This document shows, in pieces, positions 33,217-44,840 of a DNA stretch of 64,000 nucleotides. A model generated the notes under the pieces. The model saw nothing but the letters and a program-made list of their open reading frames with translations, searched no databases and was not told the origin of the DNA. The stretch spans positions 1,015,204-1,079,203 of the forward strand of contig JAHBZB010000002.1 in the NCBI GenBank assembly GCA_019635635.1, written 5' to 3'. Position 1 is the first letter of the stretch. The number at the start of each line of letters is the position of its first letter. Source of the stretch: Xanthobacteraceae bacterium. Its GTDB lineage: Bacteria; Pseudomonadota; Alphaproteobacteria; Rhizobiales; Xanthobacteraceae. The position numbers and the translations under genes are program-made.

Positions 33217-34628
33217 GCCGCAGTACCCTTCACCGCGCGCGCATGCGTAAGCACGAAATCGGCGACGGCTTTCGCGTCGTTCGGCAGATGCGTCACGCGC
33301 TGCTTTCGGCTCATCAAATCCGCGAACGCGGCGGGGAGCTGCGGATTGACGCCGCAGGCCGCTTCGACCGCTTCGGGGAATTTCGCGGGATGCGCGGTGC
33401 CGAGCACGACAAGCGGGCTTGTGCCCTTTCCCGCTTCGAGCTTGCGCGCGACCGCCACGCCGACCGCGGTATGCGGATCGAGCACATAGCCTGTCGCCTT
33501 GTGGACGTCGCGGATGGTTTCGCGGGTTTCATTTTCGTCCGCGCGGGACGCGGAAAGAAGCGCGCGCATATTCGCGAGCGCCTGTTCGCCGAGCGTGAAG
33601 CTGCCTTTGGCGGAAAGGCTCTTCATGGCCTCGCGGACCGCCCCCGGATCGCGTCCCGACGCATCGAACAGAAGCCGCTCGAAATTCGACGACACCTGAA
33701 TGTCCATGGCCGGCGACGAGGTCGCGACCACGGCGCGCACTTCATAGACGCCGCTTTCCAGCGTGCGCGCGAGAATGTCGTTCACGTTAGTCGCGACGAT
33801 CAGGCGCTCGATCGGGAGGCCCATCTTCGCCGCGACGTAGCCCGCGAAAATGTCGCCGAAATTTCCGGTCGGCACCGCGAAGGTGACCTTTTTTTCCGGT
33901 GCGCCGAGCGCTATCGCCGCGGTGAAGTAATAAACGATCTGCGCGACGATGCGCGCCCAGTTGATCGAGTTGACCGCGGAGAGCCTCACGCGGTCGCGGA
34001 AGGCGTGATCGTTGAACAGTGCCTTCACGATCGCCTGGCAGTCGTCGAAATTGCCGTCGATCGCAAGCACGTTGACGTTCGGCTCGGTGATCGCGGTCAT
34101 CATGCGCTGCTGCACCGGCGAAACGCGGCCGTCGGGAAACATGAAGATCAGGTCGATGCGTTCGCGGCCGCGGAAGGCTTCGGTCGCGGCACCCCCGGTA
34201 TCGCCGGAAGTCGCGCCCACGATGGTGCAGCGCTCGCCGCGCGCGGCCAGCACATAATCCATCAGCCGCGCGATCAACTGCATCGCGACGTCCTTGAAGG
34301 CGAGCGTCGGACCGTGGAACAGTTCGAGGATGTATTTGCCACCGGAGAGTTCGTGCAGCGGCGTCACGTCCTTATGGTCGAAGGTGGCGTAGGCTTCCTC
34401 GATCATGCGCTTCAGATCGCGCTCGGGAATATCGCCGCCGACGAAAGGCGCGATCACGCGCAGCGCGACTTCGGCGTAGGACTTGCCGCGAAAGCCCGCG
34501 ATTTCGTCGCGCGAAATCTGCGGCCAGCTTTCCGGCACATAGAGCCCGCCGTCACGCGCGAGACCTTCGATCAGCGCTTCGTTGAATGAGGCAGGCTTTG
34601 CCTCGCCACGGGTCGAGACGTACTTCAA
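33213..34628 (-). CDS. thrC: Threonine synthase
   Basis: A 471-residue PLP enzyme converting O-phosphohomoserine to threonine. The PLP lysine is Lys112 in HGPTLAFKD, and GATSGDTGGAA is the phosphate-binding glycine loop. The start is TTG 34628 giving the family N-terminus (M)KYVSTRGEA, with aaaagga at 9 nt; no ATG fits. The frame extends upstream but that part lies in the structured leader region. Upstream is a 480-bp gap with a strong promoter at its far end. Confidence 0.93.
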   Translation of the reverse strand: MKYVSTRGEAKPASFNEALIEGLARDGGLYVPESWPQISRDEIAGFRGKSYAEVALRVIAPFVGGDIPERDLKRMIEEAYATFDHKDVTPLHELSGGKYILELFHGPTLAFKDVAMQLIARLMDYVLAARGERCTIVGATSGDTGGAATEAFRGRERIDLIFMFPDGRVSPVQQRMMTAITEPNVNVLAIDGNFDDCQAIVKALFNDHAFRDRVRLSAVNSINWARIVAQIVYYFTAAIALGAPEKKVTFAVPTGNFGDIFAGYVAAKMGLPIERLIVATNVNDILARTLESGVYEVRAVVATSSPAMDIQVSSNFERLLFDASGRDPGAVREAMKSLSAKGSFTLGEQALANMRALLSASRADENETRETIRDVHKATGYVLDPHTAVGVAVARKLEAGKGTSPLVVLGTAHPAKFPEAVEAACGVNPQLPAAFADLMSRKQRVTHLPNDAKAVADFVLTHARAVKGTAA

Positions 34629-35014
34629 TTCCGGAGGTCCTTTTGAATAGCGCGGCACCCTATTCAGGAGGCCGGATGGAAGCAAGCCAAGCGTTCGCGA
34701 CCCCGCGCGCGCGGAGCGAAGGAGTGGAGCGCTGCGAGGCGCCACGGTCTTCGTTCGCTCCTCGCGTTTTCGCGGGGAGCCTGTCGCTTCGCAGCGCTCC
34801 AGCTTCGACGATTTATCGACGCGGGCCGCGCTTTTCGTGAGGCGCTCCCGAAAGATGCGCCGCTCCGTCAGCCGTGCTCCCGGCAGGCGAGCCTAGTCTC
34901 GCCGGGCGGTGCCCCGCGCCGTCCCGGAGCGCGGCTGCGAACCGCACACGGAGACGTCGGCCGTTTCCCGCTTTTCACAACGCCTCGCGAAAGCGCCTTC
35001 GGACGGAAACGACA
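34629..35014 (-). ncRNA. Candidate structured RNA: thrC leader or small RNA
   Basis: A sigma70-like promoter at 35021-35049 would start transcription near 35014 and read into this region, which has no credible gene. The predicted transcript is rich in stems: CGTTTCC with GGAAACG (35005-35011 and 34962-34968 on the plus strand), GGCGAG with CTCGCC (34886-34903) and a 17-bp arm pair at 34725-34801. It ends at the thrC ribosome binding site. It could be a long thrC 5' leader, an independent small RNA, or both. No known riboswitch class was recognised. The length is inferred. Confidence 0.45.
34725..34801. repeat. 17-bp inverted repeat in the thrC upstream region
   Basis: TGGAGCGCTGCGAGGCG (34725-34741) is repeated in reverse complement at 34785-34801 with one mismatch. 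The 43-base loop holds a nested CGCG-TTTT-CGCG hairpin (34763-34774). The whole could form a cruciform or a long RNA stem before thrC. Confidence 0.75.
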
Positions 35015-35020
35015 TCTAGG

Positions 35021-35049
35021 AATATAATCCGATCACTTGAGAAAGTCAA
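35021..35049 (-). promoter_or_regulatory. Strong sigma70-type promoter reading towards thrC
   Basis: On the minus strand TTGACT (35049-35044) and TATATT (35026-35021) are separated by exactly 17 bp, close to the housekeeping consensus. The -35 lies inside a small dyad CTTGA-N5-TCAAG (35036-35050), a possible operator. It starts 59 bp past the surf1 stop, so thrC is probably uncoupled from the oxidase operon. Confidence 0.75.
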
Positions 35050-35108
35050 GAATTTTTCCGGCAAGCGCAGGATGGCTGCGCGACGCCGGACGAGTGCGCC
35101 GATGACTG

Positions 35109-35855
35109 TCAGCGTTGCGTTTTCAGCCGTTGCCGCGCGAAGGCCGCAAATACGCCGACCAGCGTGCAGGCCAGCCCGTACCAGGTCAGCGCATAACCCA
35201 AGTGATTGTTGGTGAAGGTCACGCGCGTTTCGTTCGGCTGCGGCAGCATGTTGGGGAGATACTCGCCCTTGGCGTCCAGCATGAAGGGCGCGGCGTTCTT
35301 CAAGTCGAAGGCGCGCGCGATCTCCGCCGGGTCGCGCCGGTACCATGTGCCCTTCGCGGGATCGTTCGGCGGCGTGAAATAATTCGCCTGCTCGGGCGCG
35401 CGCAAAAGGCCCGTAACGCGAACGGCGCCTTCGGCCTGCCCTTCCTTACGTGACGCCGGATCTTTCAGTTCCTGCGGGACGAAGCCGCGATTGACGATGA
35501 CGATGCCGCCATCCTCGAGTTCGAACGGCGTCAGCACCCAATAGCCCGCGCCGGAAAAGGAACCCTTCGGCTCGGACAGCACGGTGTAGATCTGGACTTC
35601 GTTCTGATGAAGAAAGCGTCCGCGCGCGAAGAACGGACGATATTCGTTGGCGGCAAGATCGAGCGAGCCCCAGGCGGATTGCGGCGGCAGCGGCTGCGCG
35701 GGCTCGTTCACCCGCGCCGAAACGGTCGCGATCAGGTTTTCCTTCCAGTGCAGCCGCTGTACCTGCCAGGTGCCGAGTGCAATCAGAATCGCGAGCGCGA
35801 AGATCGACAGCACACCCGGAAGGATCAGGCCGCGCAGCGCCGCTGCGCGCGTCAC
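35109..35855 (-). CDS. SURF1 family cytochrome oxidase assembly protein
   Basis: A 248-residue protein with an N-terminal helix ending in LGTWQVQRLHWKE and a second helix near the C-terminus (LGYALTWYGLACTLVGVF), the SURF1 two-helix layout. The periplasmic part contains VNRGFVP and TGLLR. SURF1 supports insertion of haem a into subunit I. GTG 35855 overlaps the DUF983 stop by 4 bp; the frame stays open upstream inside that gene and is disregarded. Confidence 0.92.
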   Translation of the reverse strand: MTRAAALRGLILPGVLSIFALAILIALGTWQVQRLHWKENLIATVSARVNEPAQPLPPQSAWGSLDLAANEYRPFFARGRFLHQNEVQIYTVLSEPKGSFSGAGYWVLTPFELEDGGIVIVNRGFVPQELKDPASRKEGQAEGAVRVTGLLRAPEQANYFTPPNDPAKGTWYRRDPAEIARAFDLKNAAPFMLDAKGEYLPNMLPQPNETRVTFTNNHLGYALTWYGLACTLVGVFAAFARQRLKTQR

Positions 35856-36241
35856 TTGTGTTTTTCCAGCCGCGCCTCGGCGGCCTTGTGATGATACTGT
35901 AGCGCGATCAGGAGCGACTTCAGATAGCGCAGCGGCAGGAGTGTCGCGACCAGCACCGCGGGAATGCCGATCACGGCATGCACCCAGTACGGCGGGCGCC
36001 AGATCAATTCGACTGCGAGCACCGCGAGCACGGCAACGAGGCCGCCGAGCAGAATCACGAAGACGGCGGGACCGTCGCCGGAATCGGCGAAGGAATAATC
36101 GAGGCCGCAAACCTCGCAGCGCGGCGCAAGCTTCAGATAACCGGAGAACAGTTTTCCCTCGCCGCAGCGGGGGCAAGAACAAGTCAGTCCCGCCCGGTAG
36201 GGCGAGACTGAGGTTTCCTTGATGCTGGCGGATTTTTGCAT
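35852..36241 (-). CDS. DUF983 membrane protein
   Basis: A 129-residue protein with an N-terminal zinc-ribbon-like pair (CPRCGEG and CEVCG) followed by two membrane helices (FVILLGGLVAVLAVLAVELIW and AVIGIPAVLVATLLPL). DUF983 genes sit between coxC and surf1 in many alphaproteobacterial oxidase loci, as here, which suggests a role in oxidase assembly. The biochemical role is not established. Confidence 0.9.
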   Translation of the reverse strand: MQKSASIKETSVSPYRAGLTCSCPRCGEGKLFSGYLKLAPRCEVCGLDYSFADSGDGPAVFVILLGGLVAVLAVLAVELIWRPPYWVHAVIGIPAVLVATLLPLRYLKSLLIALQYHHKAAEARLEKHK

Positions 36242-36271
36242 GTCCGCCTTTCTATCTTGCGATTGCGGTGT

Positions 36272-37135
36272 TTAGTGCGCGATCGGCGTGCCCGCACCCC
36301 AGACGTAAATCCAGACGAACAGGAACAGCCACACGACGTCGACGAAGTGCCAGTACCAGGCGGCCGCCTCGAAGCCGAAGTGATGGTCGGGCGTGAAGTG
36401 GCCGAGATAGAGCCGGTACAGGCAAACGGCGAGGAAGATCGTGCCGATCAAGACGTGCACGCCGTGGAAGCCGGTCGCCATGAAGAAGGTCGCGCCATAG
36501 ATATGGCCGCCGAAGGTGAACGCGGCGTGCGCGTATTCGTAAGCCTGCACACAGGTGAAGGTTGCGCCGAGCGCAACGGTCAGCCAGAGCGCTTGCTTCG
36601 CGGACTTGCGGTCGCCCTCAAGGATCGCGTGGTGCGCCCAGGTCACCGTGGTGCCAGAGGTCAGCAGGATCAGCGTGTTCAGGAGCGGCAGATGCCACGG
36701 GTCGAACGTGCCCTTGAAGTTGTCGGACGGGATCGGGGGCCACACGCCGCCAAGCAAATCCTTGCGCATAAATTGATGCGCTTCCTTCGGGAACAGCGCG
36801 GGATCGAAATAGGCCCAGAACCAGGCGACGAAGAACATCACCTCGGAAGCGATGAACAGGATCATGCCGTAGCGCAGGTGAAGCTGCACGACCTTGGTGT
36901 GATAACCGGACTGCGCTTCGTTGATGATGTCGCGCCACCAGACGATCATCACGTAGATGATGCCGGCAGCGCCCGCGAGCGCCACCAGCGAGGTGCCGCC
37001 GCGCATCCAGAGAACCGCGCCGGTCGTCACCACGAGACCGAAGAAGGCGCCGAGGATCGGCCACGGGCTCGGATTGACGAGATGGTAGTCGTGTTGCGGT
37101 TTTGCGTGCGCGTCGGCCATTTTCGTTCTCTCCAC
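36272..37135 (-). CDS. ctaE: Cytochrome c oxidase subunit III
   Basis: A 287-residue seven-helix membrane protein. The N-terminal [16 protein letters not shown], the central [14 protein letters not shown] and the C-terminal [18 protein letters not shown] are typical of aa3-oxidase subunit III. It stabilises the catalytic core formed by CtaC and CtaD, encoded upstream in the same locus. A nested palindrome separates it from ctaG. Confidence 0.96.
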   Translation of the reverse strand: MERTKMADAHAKPQHDYHLVNPSPWPILGAFFGLVVTTGAVLWMRGGTSLVALAGAAGIIYVMIVWWRDIINEAQSGYHTKVVQLHLRYGMILFIASEVMFFVAWFWAYFDPALFPKEAHQFMRKDLLGGVWPPIPSDNFKGTFDPWHLPLLNTLILLTSGTTVTWAHHAILEGDRKSAKQALWLTVALGATFTCVQAYEYAHAAFTFGGHIYGATFFMATGFHGVHVLIGTIFLAVCLYRLYLGHFTPDHHFGFEAAAWYWHFVDVVWLFLFVWIYVWGAGTPIAH

Positions 37136-37208
37136 CGGCCTTCAGGCCAGCATTTGGTCGTTTCTATCAGCGCCCGGCGAGGAGCCGCAAGGCGAGACTT
37201 ACTTATCG

Positions 37209-37257
37209 GCGCATGACCTTATCCGAAAACCGGTACCCGCTTTTCGGGGTCATGCGC
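37209..37257. repeat. Nested palindrome of a Hyphomicrobiales intergenic repeat type
   Basis: Perfect outer arms GCGCATGACC (37209-37218) and GGTCATGCGC (37248-37257) enclose perfect inner arms CCGAAAA (37223-37229) and TTTTCGG (37241-37247). Elements of this design (GCATGA...CGAAAA...TTTTCGG...TCATGC) are scattered in rhizobial genomes, from memory. It lies between ctaG and ctaE and touches the ctaG stop codon by one base. Confidence 0.8.
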
Positions 37258-37859
37258 TAGTTGGTCCGCTCCGGCTTGGCCGTCGCCGCGACCGGCTTGG
37301 GCTTGTTCACCGGGAAAAAAGTGTAGGACAGCGTAATCGTGCTTATTTGCCGCGCCTCCGCGTCCTCCTCGATTTCCGGGCGGACGAAAAAGACCACCGG
37401 CATCGGCATCTTCTCGCCGGGGCCGAGGCGCTGCTCGGTGAAGCAGAAACACTGCATTTTCGCGAAATAGAGCCCGGCCTGCGGCGGCGAAACGTTGTAG
37501 GTCGCGGAGGCCACGGTCTCGTCGCTCGAGAGATTGGTCGCGGAATACTTCACGAGAACCGTCTCGCCGATATTCACCTCGATCTCGCGGACCTCGGGCT
37601 GAAAGTCCCAGGGGACGCCCGCGACATTTGCATCGAAGCGGACCCGGATCTTGCGGGTGAGCGCTTTTTTCGGCGCTTCGTTTGCGACCTGCGTGACGCC
37701 GCCGAAGCCGGTGGTGCGGCAGAACCAGTTGTAGAACGGGACGGCGGCGAAAGAAGCGCCGACCATGCAGGCGACGAAAACAACCAGCGGCAGCGCGACG
37801 TTGCGGTGACGGCGCATGAGCGCGGAATCGTCTTTCCTGGCTTGCGGCGTGCGCTTCAT
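37257..37859 (-). CDS. ctaG: Cytochrome c oxidase assembly protein CtaG (Cox11)
   Basis: A 200-residue membrane-anchored copper chaperone that delivers copper to the CuB site of subunit I. One N-terminal helix ([25 protein letters not shown]) carries the conserved cysteine, and the periplasmic Ig-like domain has the copper motif KMQCFCF. It overlaps coxF by 4 bp. The C-terminal tail is short, Lys/Pro/Ala-rich. Confidence 0.95.
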   Translation of the reverse strand: MKRTPQARKDDSALMRRHRNVALPLVVFVACMVGASFAAVPFYNWFCRTTGFGGVTQVANEAPKKALTRKIRVRFDANVAGVPWDFQPEVREIEVNIGETVLVKYSATNLSSDETVASATYNVSPPQAGLYFAKMQCFCFTEQRLGPGEKMPMPVVFFVRPEIEEDAEARQISTITLSYTFFPVNKPKPVAATAKPERTN

Positions 37860-38038
37860 GCCACCACCGCGATCGCGGGCAGTTCGGACTTCTTCATCAC
37901 GCCCGGGCCAAGCTTCACGATGGTGACGACGTAGAACAGGATCACGAGGAAGGCGAGCACGAGCCCGATCGCAAGCGAGCGGCGGCGGCGGCTCTTCTTC
38001 TGCGCTTCGGTCAGGACCACGCCTTTTTCGTTCGTCAT
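37856..38038 (-). CDS. coxF: Small oxidase-locus membrane protein (CoxF-like)
   Basis: A 60-residue protein with a basic KKSRRRR segment followed by one membrane helix ([21 protein letters not shown]), matching the small CoxF protein found between ctaB and ctaG in rhizobial oxidase loci. Its ATG lies 6 bp after the ctaB stop and its stop overlaps ctaG by 4 bp, so it is inside the operon. Its biochemical role is unclear. Confidence 0.82.
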   Translation of the reverse strand: MTNEKGVVLTEAQKKSRRRRSLAIGLVLAFLVILFYVVTIVKLGPGVMKKSELPAIAVVA

Positions 38039-38044
38039 TTCAAC

Positions 38045-38965
38045 TCACCGCGCCATGCCCTCGCCGAGCAGAACGGCGAACAGCAGGAACAAATACAGGA
38101 TCGAATAGGCGAAGAGATGCTTGCAGGCGCGCTCCGCGGCCTCTCCTTCCCGCTTGCGATAGACTTGCCATGCAAACAGCAGGAAGAACGCGCCGAGCGC
38201 GATCGAGATCGCGCCATAAAGCCAGCCCGTCATGCCGAGCGCGAACGGCGCGACGCCGACCGGCGCCAGCACCAGCGAATAAAGCAGGATCTGCTTGCGG
38301 GTTTCGTCGTCGCCCGCAACGTTCGGCAGCATCGGAATGCCCGCGCGCTCGTAGTCGCGCTTCTTCAAAATCGCGAGCGCCCAGAAGTGCGGCGGCGTCC
38401 AGACTAAGATCAGCGCGAAGAGCAGCAGCGGCTCTAGCGTGACATTTCCGGTCACGGACGCCCAGCCGATGACCGGGGGCAGCGCACCGGCCGCACCGCC
38501 GATCACGATGTTCTGCGGCGTCGCGCGCTTCAGCCACATCGAATAGATCACGGCGTAGAAAAAAATCGTGAAGGCGAGCAACGCGCCCGCGAGCATGCCG
38601 ACGAGCAGGCCGAGCATCAGCACCGATGCGCCGGAAAGCAAAAGTCCGAAGACCATCGCCTCGCGCGGTGCGATCCGTCCGGAAGGAATCGGCCGCGTGC
38701 GCGTGCGGTCCATGCGCGCGTCGATGTCGGCGTCCCACCACATATTGAGGGCGCCAGATGCGCCTGCGCCGACCGCGATACAGAGCAGTGCGACGAAGCC
38801 AAGCACCGGATGAATCTCGCCGGGCGCGCGGACGAGGCCGACGAGCGCCGTGAAGATGACGAGCGACATCACCCGGGGTTTCAGCAACGCCCAGTAATCT
38901 TCGACGCCGGCAAAACCCGAAAGCTGGTCGGCGCGATGGATGCGTTCTTCGGAAATCAGCGACAT
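38045..38965 (-). CDS. ctaB: Protohaem IX farnesyltransferase
   Basis: A 306-residue UbiA-fold enzyme that makes haem O from haem B, the first step to haem A. It has the polyprenyl-diphosphate motif [20 protein letters not shown], usual for CtaB/Cox10 proteins, and about nine membrane helices. Placed between ctaD and the assembly genes. The haem A synthase gene (ctaA) is not in the window. Confidence 0.96.
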   Translation of the reverse strand: MSLISEERIHRADQLSGFAGVEDYWALLKPRVMSLVIFTALVGLVRAPGEIHPVLGFVALLCIAVGAGASGALNMWWDADIDARMDRTRTRPIPSGRIAPREAMVFGLLLSGASVLMLGLLVGMLAGALLAFTIFFYAVIYSMWLKRATPQNIVIGGAAGALPPVIGWASVTGNVTLEPLLLFALILVWTPPHFWALAILKKRDYERAGIPMLPNVAGDDETRKQILLYSLVLAPVGVAPFALGMTGWLYGAISIALGAFFLLFAWQVYRKREGEAAERACKHLFAYSILYLFLLFAVLLGEGMAR

Positions 38966-39032
38966 GATGTTCGTTCGGTTCGACTTCGACTAACTCCAGA
39001 GAAACGGAACCTGCCGCTTCTCCGTAACAGTT

Positions 39033-39055
39033 CCGGCGGGCATTTAGCCCGCCGG
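39033..39055 (-). other. GC hairpin between ctaD and ctaB
   Basis: A perfect 9-bp stem CCGGCGGGC (39033-39041) and GCCCGCCGG (39047-39055) with a five-base loop, without a T-run. Sitting 30 bp after the ctaD stop inside an operon, it could stabilise the ctaD message or lower expression of the genes behind it. Confidence 0.6.
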
Positions 39056-39084
39056 TATCAATAGGCCCGGCAGAACAACCGGAG

Positions 39085-41602
<2,518 letters not shown>

Positions 41603-41935
41603 CACACCCTCGTCTTCAGAATTCCCGCCGGATCGGGCGACGGGCTGGCCTGGAAAGCAGGCCCGGAATCTTAGAACTAAACTAACACCGGAGTACCCGC
41701 CCCGGAACGATCCCCAAGGCGGCTCATTGCCGCGCATTTAAGGGATTTCCGGCCCCGAAGCGTCTGCAAGGCGGTGTCGCGGCACGATCAACCATACTCC
41801 GGATAGCGCCGCAACGCCCGCGCCCGGTTACGGGCCGGCTATGCCCCATTCTTGACATGAGCGAACGGCGATGTACCCGCTGAACCCCGGACGGACGAGC
41901 GGCCCCGCGCGATTCGCGGAGGCCCGGAGAAATGG
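41603..41935. other. Divergent regulatory gap between ctaC and the IalB gene
   Basis: This 333-bp gap separates divergent genes, so promoters for both must be here. A TTGACA lies at 41852-41857 on the plus strand, without a good -10 at normal spacing. A TTAGAACTAAACTAA stretch at 41671-41685 holds one Irr-like half-site but no matching second arm. No gene seen. Confidence 0.5.
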
Positions 41936-42469
41936 ATGCGGACCAATTCCGACGCGCGAACTTCAATCCGCGCCGCCGCGGCGGCGTTCCTGATCGCAGC
42001 CTGTCTGCTGCCGGCCCCGAGCGCCGCACAGCAGGGCACCGTCAGATCGGTCCATAACGACTGGCAGATCCGATGCGAAAAGGCGCCGGGCTCGCCCAGC
42101 GAGCAATGCGCGCTGGTGCAGAGCGTGACCGCCGAGGACCGGCCCAATGTCGGCCTTACCGTGATCGTGCTGAAGACGGCCGACGGCAAGAATCGCATCC
42201 TGCGGGTGCTGGTTCCGCTTGGCGTACTCCTGCCCAAGGGCCTTGGCCTCAGGGTCGATCAGACCGATGTCGGCTCGGCCTCGTTCGAGCGCTGCCTTCA
42301 GAACGGCTGCGTCTCGAATATTTACATGGACGAGAAGCTGATCTCGCAGCTCAAGGCCGGGAAACAGGCGCTGTTCCTGATCTACCAGACGCCGGAAGAA
42401 GGCATCGGCGTGCCGGTGAGCCTCTTGGGCTTCAGCGCCGGCTTCGAACAACTCGACAAGACGCCCTAG
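41936..42469 (+). CDS. IalB family (invasion associated locus B) protein
   Basis: A 177-residue exported protein (signal peptide cleaved near APSAAQ). It has the IalB layout: HNDWQIRCEKAPGSPSEQC near the N-terminus, then VLVPLGVLLPKGLGLRVD and the second Cys pair in FERCLQNGCV. IalB was named for Bartonella erythrocyte invasion, but the family is widespread in free-living alphaproteobacteria and its general role is unknown. The 3' end overlaps the convergent transporter gene by 4 bp. Confidence 0.88.
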   Translation: MRTNSDARTSIRAAAAAFLIAACLLPAPSAAQQGTVRSVHNDWQIRCEKAPGSPSEQCALVQSVTAEDRPNVGLTVIVLKTADGKNRILRVLVPLGVLLPKGLGLRVDQTDVGSASFERCLQNGCVSNIYMDEKLISQLKAGKQALFLIYQTPEEGIGVPVSLLGFSAGFEQLDKTP

Positions 42470-43380
42470 GTTTCTGCTTTCGCAGGCGCGGAAAGCACGA
42501 TCGCATTGCCGATCAGGACCAGCGCGACGCCGATCACCGCCCAGACCGTCCAGCTATAGCCTTCGAACAGCGTCGAAAGCGCGAGCGCGACCAACGGCAT
42601 CAAGACCGTGACATAGCCGGTACGACCGGTGCCGATGCGGCCGATCAAGGTGACGTAGGCGAAGAAGCCGATCGCAGTGCCCGCGACCGCCAGCCACAGC
42701 AGCGAAAGCGCGTATTTCGGCGTCCACTCGAAGATGAAGGGCTGACCGCGCAGAACCGCGAACAGCGCGAGGAATGCGGTGCCGTAGAGCATCGACCAGG
42801 CGTTGGCGGAAAGCACGGGCAAGCCCCTCGCCTGAAACGCGGCCGAGAACATGTTGCCGGTCGTGAAAATGAAGATCGAGAACAGCATCAGAAGCACGCC
42901 GGCGAGCGTTCCCGGCTGCGCATCGACGGAGAGCAGCTTCGGACCGAACAAAAGCGCTACACCGATGACGCCGATGACGGCGCCTGCAACGACGCGAAGA
43001 TTCAGTCCCCCGCGTCCGAGCAAAGCCGCGTAGAGCGGATTGATGACGGCGGTGAGCGAGAAGATGATCGCGAGCAGGCCGCCGTTCAGATGAAAGCCCG
43101 CGTAATATGCGGAAAGAAAGTTGAACGAGAACATCGTCAACCCGAGCACCGCGAAGCGCAGGTGATCGGAAAGCGGAAAGCGCACCCTGCCCTTAGCCGC
43201 AATCAGCCAGCCGAAAACGATCAGGCCGCCGAGCAGAAAGCGCCACACCGCCGAAACTTCGGGCGAGACCACGCCGAGTTGCAGCCGCAGCGGCAGCCAC
43301 GCCGCGCCCCAGGTGATCACGACGGTCGCATAAAGCGCGTAATCGGCGGCGGTCGGTGCGCCCTGCGGCTGCTGTTTCAT
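42466..43380 (-). CDS. EamA/DMT family transporter
   Basis: A 304-residue membrane protein of ten helices in two EamA repeats (first around AAWLPLRLQLG...SAVWRFLLGG, second around LLMLFSIFIFTTGNMFSAAFQARG). Drug/metabolite transporters of this family export amino acids or other small metabolites. It lies 7 bp upstream of gshA on the same strand, which could suggest a thiol or amino acid substrate, but that is speculation. Confidence 0.87.
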   Translation of the reverse strand: MKQQPQGAPTAADYALYATVVITWGAAWLPLRLQLGVVSPEVSAVWRFLLGGLIVFGWLIAAKGRVRFPLSDHLRFAVLGLTMFSFNFLSAYYAGFHLNGGLLAIIFSLTAVINPLYAALLGRGGLNLRVVAGAVIGVIGVALLFGPKLLSVDAQPGTLAGVLLMLFSIFIFTTGNMFSAAFQARGLPVLSANAWSMLYGTAFLALFAVLRGQPFIFEWTPKYALSLLWLAVAGTAIGFFAYVTLIGRIGTGRTGYVTVLMPLVALALSTLFEGYSWTVWAVIGVALVLIGNAIVLSAPAKAET

Positions 43381-43387
43381 GCCGGAA

Positions 43388-44758
43388 TCAATAGGCCAGC
43401 AGTTCGAATGCCGGATCGACCGAGCCGCCCCAGACGCCGCGATAGAGCGCGAGCAAATCTTCGGCCGGCGTCTTGCCGCGCTCGACGATGTTGTCGAGCG
43501 GCTCGAGGAAATCGGACTCGTCGCGGCCGTCGTAAAGTTTGCGCTCGCGCCGGATCAGCCCGTTGCGCGAGAGCGCGAGAACTTCGCCCGCGACTTCGCG
43601 AACCGTGCGGCCGCCGATCTTCGCGTTCAGCCCGAGCTTCGGGACATCGGCGCGAAGCTTTTCGCGCTCCGCCTCACTCCAGCCTTTGACGAGCTGCCAG
43701 GAGGCATCGAGCGAAACGTCGTCATAGAGCAGCCCGACCCAGAGCGCGGGCAAGGCGCAAAGACTCTTCCACGGCCCGGCATCCGCGCCGCGCATCTCGA
43801 GATAGCGCTTGAGGCGCACCTCGGGGAAAATCGTGCTCAGGTGATTGGCCCAGTCGGAGATCGTGGCGCGCTCTCCGGGGACGGCCGCGTGCTTGCCCAA
43901 GAGCAGATCGCGGAACGACGAACCGGCAACGTCGATGTATTCGCTGCCACGCTTGATGAAATACATCGGCACGTCGAGCGCGTAATCGACATAGCGCTCG
44001 TAGCCCATGCCGGGCTCGAAGGCGAAGGGCAGCATGCCGGAGCGTGCGTTGTCGGTGTCTTCCCAGACGTGCGAGCGGAACGAGAGATAGCCGTTCGGCT
44101 TGCCTTCGGTGAACGGAGAGTTCGCGAACAACGCGGTCGCGATCGGCTGCAAGCTCAGCGAAACGCGCAGCTTCTTCACCATGTCGGCTTCGTTCGCGAA
44201 ATCGAGATTGGCCTGCACGGTGCAGGTGCGGAACATCATGTCGAGGCCGAGCGAGCCGACTTTCGGCATGTAGTTCGACATGATCTTGTAGCGCCCCTTG
44301 GGCATCACCGGGGTTTCGGCGCGCGTCCAGGCGGGCGACATGCCGATGCCGAGGAAGCCGATACCGAGCGGCTCCGCGACCTGACGAAGCTGCGCGAGAT
44401 GCGCGTTCAGTTCGGCGCAGGTGCGGTGGATGGTCTCGAGCGGCGCACCGGAAAGCTCGAATTGCCCGCCGGGTTCGAGCGAGATCGCGCCGCCGCCGGT
44501 GACGTCGGCAAGGCCGATGATGGTCTTGCCCTCGAGGATCGGCTCCCAGCCGAGCAGCAACTGCATGCCTTCCAAGAGCGCGCGGATGCCGCGGCGGCCG
44601 TCGTAAGGCACCGGCGAATGATCGGCGGTCCGGAACGGGATCTTCTCGTGCTCGGTGCCGACCCGGAATTCCGATTTCGGCTTTTCGCCCTCGGCGATCC
44701 ACGCGACCAGTTCGTCGCGTGTCTCGATCGGCGTCATATCGATTTGGTCGCGGGCCAT
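43388..44758 (-). CDS. gshA: Glutamate-cysteine ligase
   Basis: A 456-residue enzyme of the alphaproteobacterial/plant-type GshA group that joins glutamate and cysteine in the first step of glutathione synthesis. Visible are FRVGTEHEKIPFR near the N-terminus (Mg-binding Glu) and GGAISLEPGGQFELSGAP. Plant-type enzymes are often redox-regulated through disulphides. Glutathione synthetase (gshB) is not in the window. Confidence 0.93.
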   Translation of the reverse strand: MARDQIDMTPIETRDELVAWIAEGEKPKSEFRVGTEHEKIPFRTADHSPVPYDGRRGIRALLEGMQLLLGWEPILEGKTIIGLADVTGGGAISLEPGGQFELSGAPLETIHRTCAELNAHLAQLRQVAEPLGIGFLGIGMSPAWTRAETPVMPKGRYKIMSNYMPKVGSLGLDMMFRTCTVQANLDFANEADMVKKLRVSLSLQPIATALFANSPFTEGKPNGYLSFRSHVWEDTDNARSGMLPFAFEPGMGYERYVDYALDVPMYFIKRGSEYIDVAGSSFRDLLLGKHAAVPGERATISDWANHLSTIFPEVRLKRYLEMRGADAGPWKSLCALPALWVGLLYDDVSLDASWQLVKGWSEAEREKLRADVPKLGLNAKIGGRTVREVAGEVLALSRNGLIRRERKLYDGRDESDFLEPLDNIVERGKTPAEDLLALYRGVWGGSVDPAFELLAY

Positions 44759-44840
44759 TCTTCAGGCGATTCCGGCAAAAGGTCGCGGACCATACAGGAG
44801 GCATCGCAGCGCCGCCAATGCAGGGCACGCAAGGCACGCA

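Noticed and set aside
35036-35056. A plus-strand terminator (CTTGA-N5-TCAAG followed by AATTTTT)
   Set aside because: There is no plus-strand gene ending upstream, the stem is only 5 bp, and the same bases form the -35 region of a good minus-strand promoter.
41671-41685. An Irr box before ctaC or the IalB gene
   Set aside because: Only one TTAGAA arm is present; the second arm does not match at a three-base spacing.
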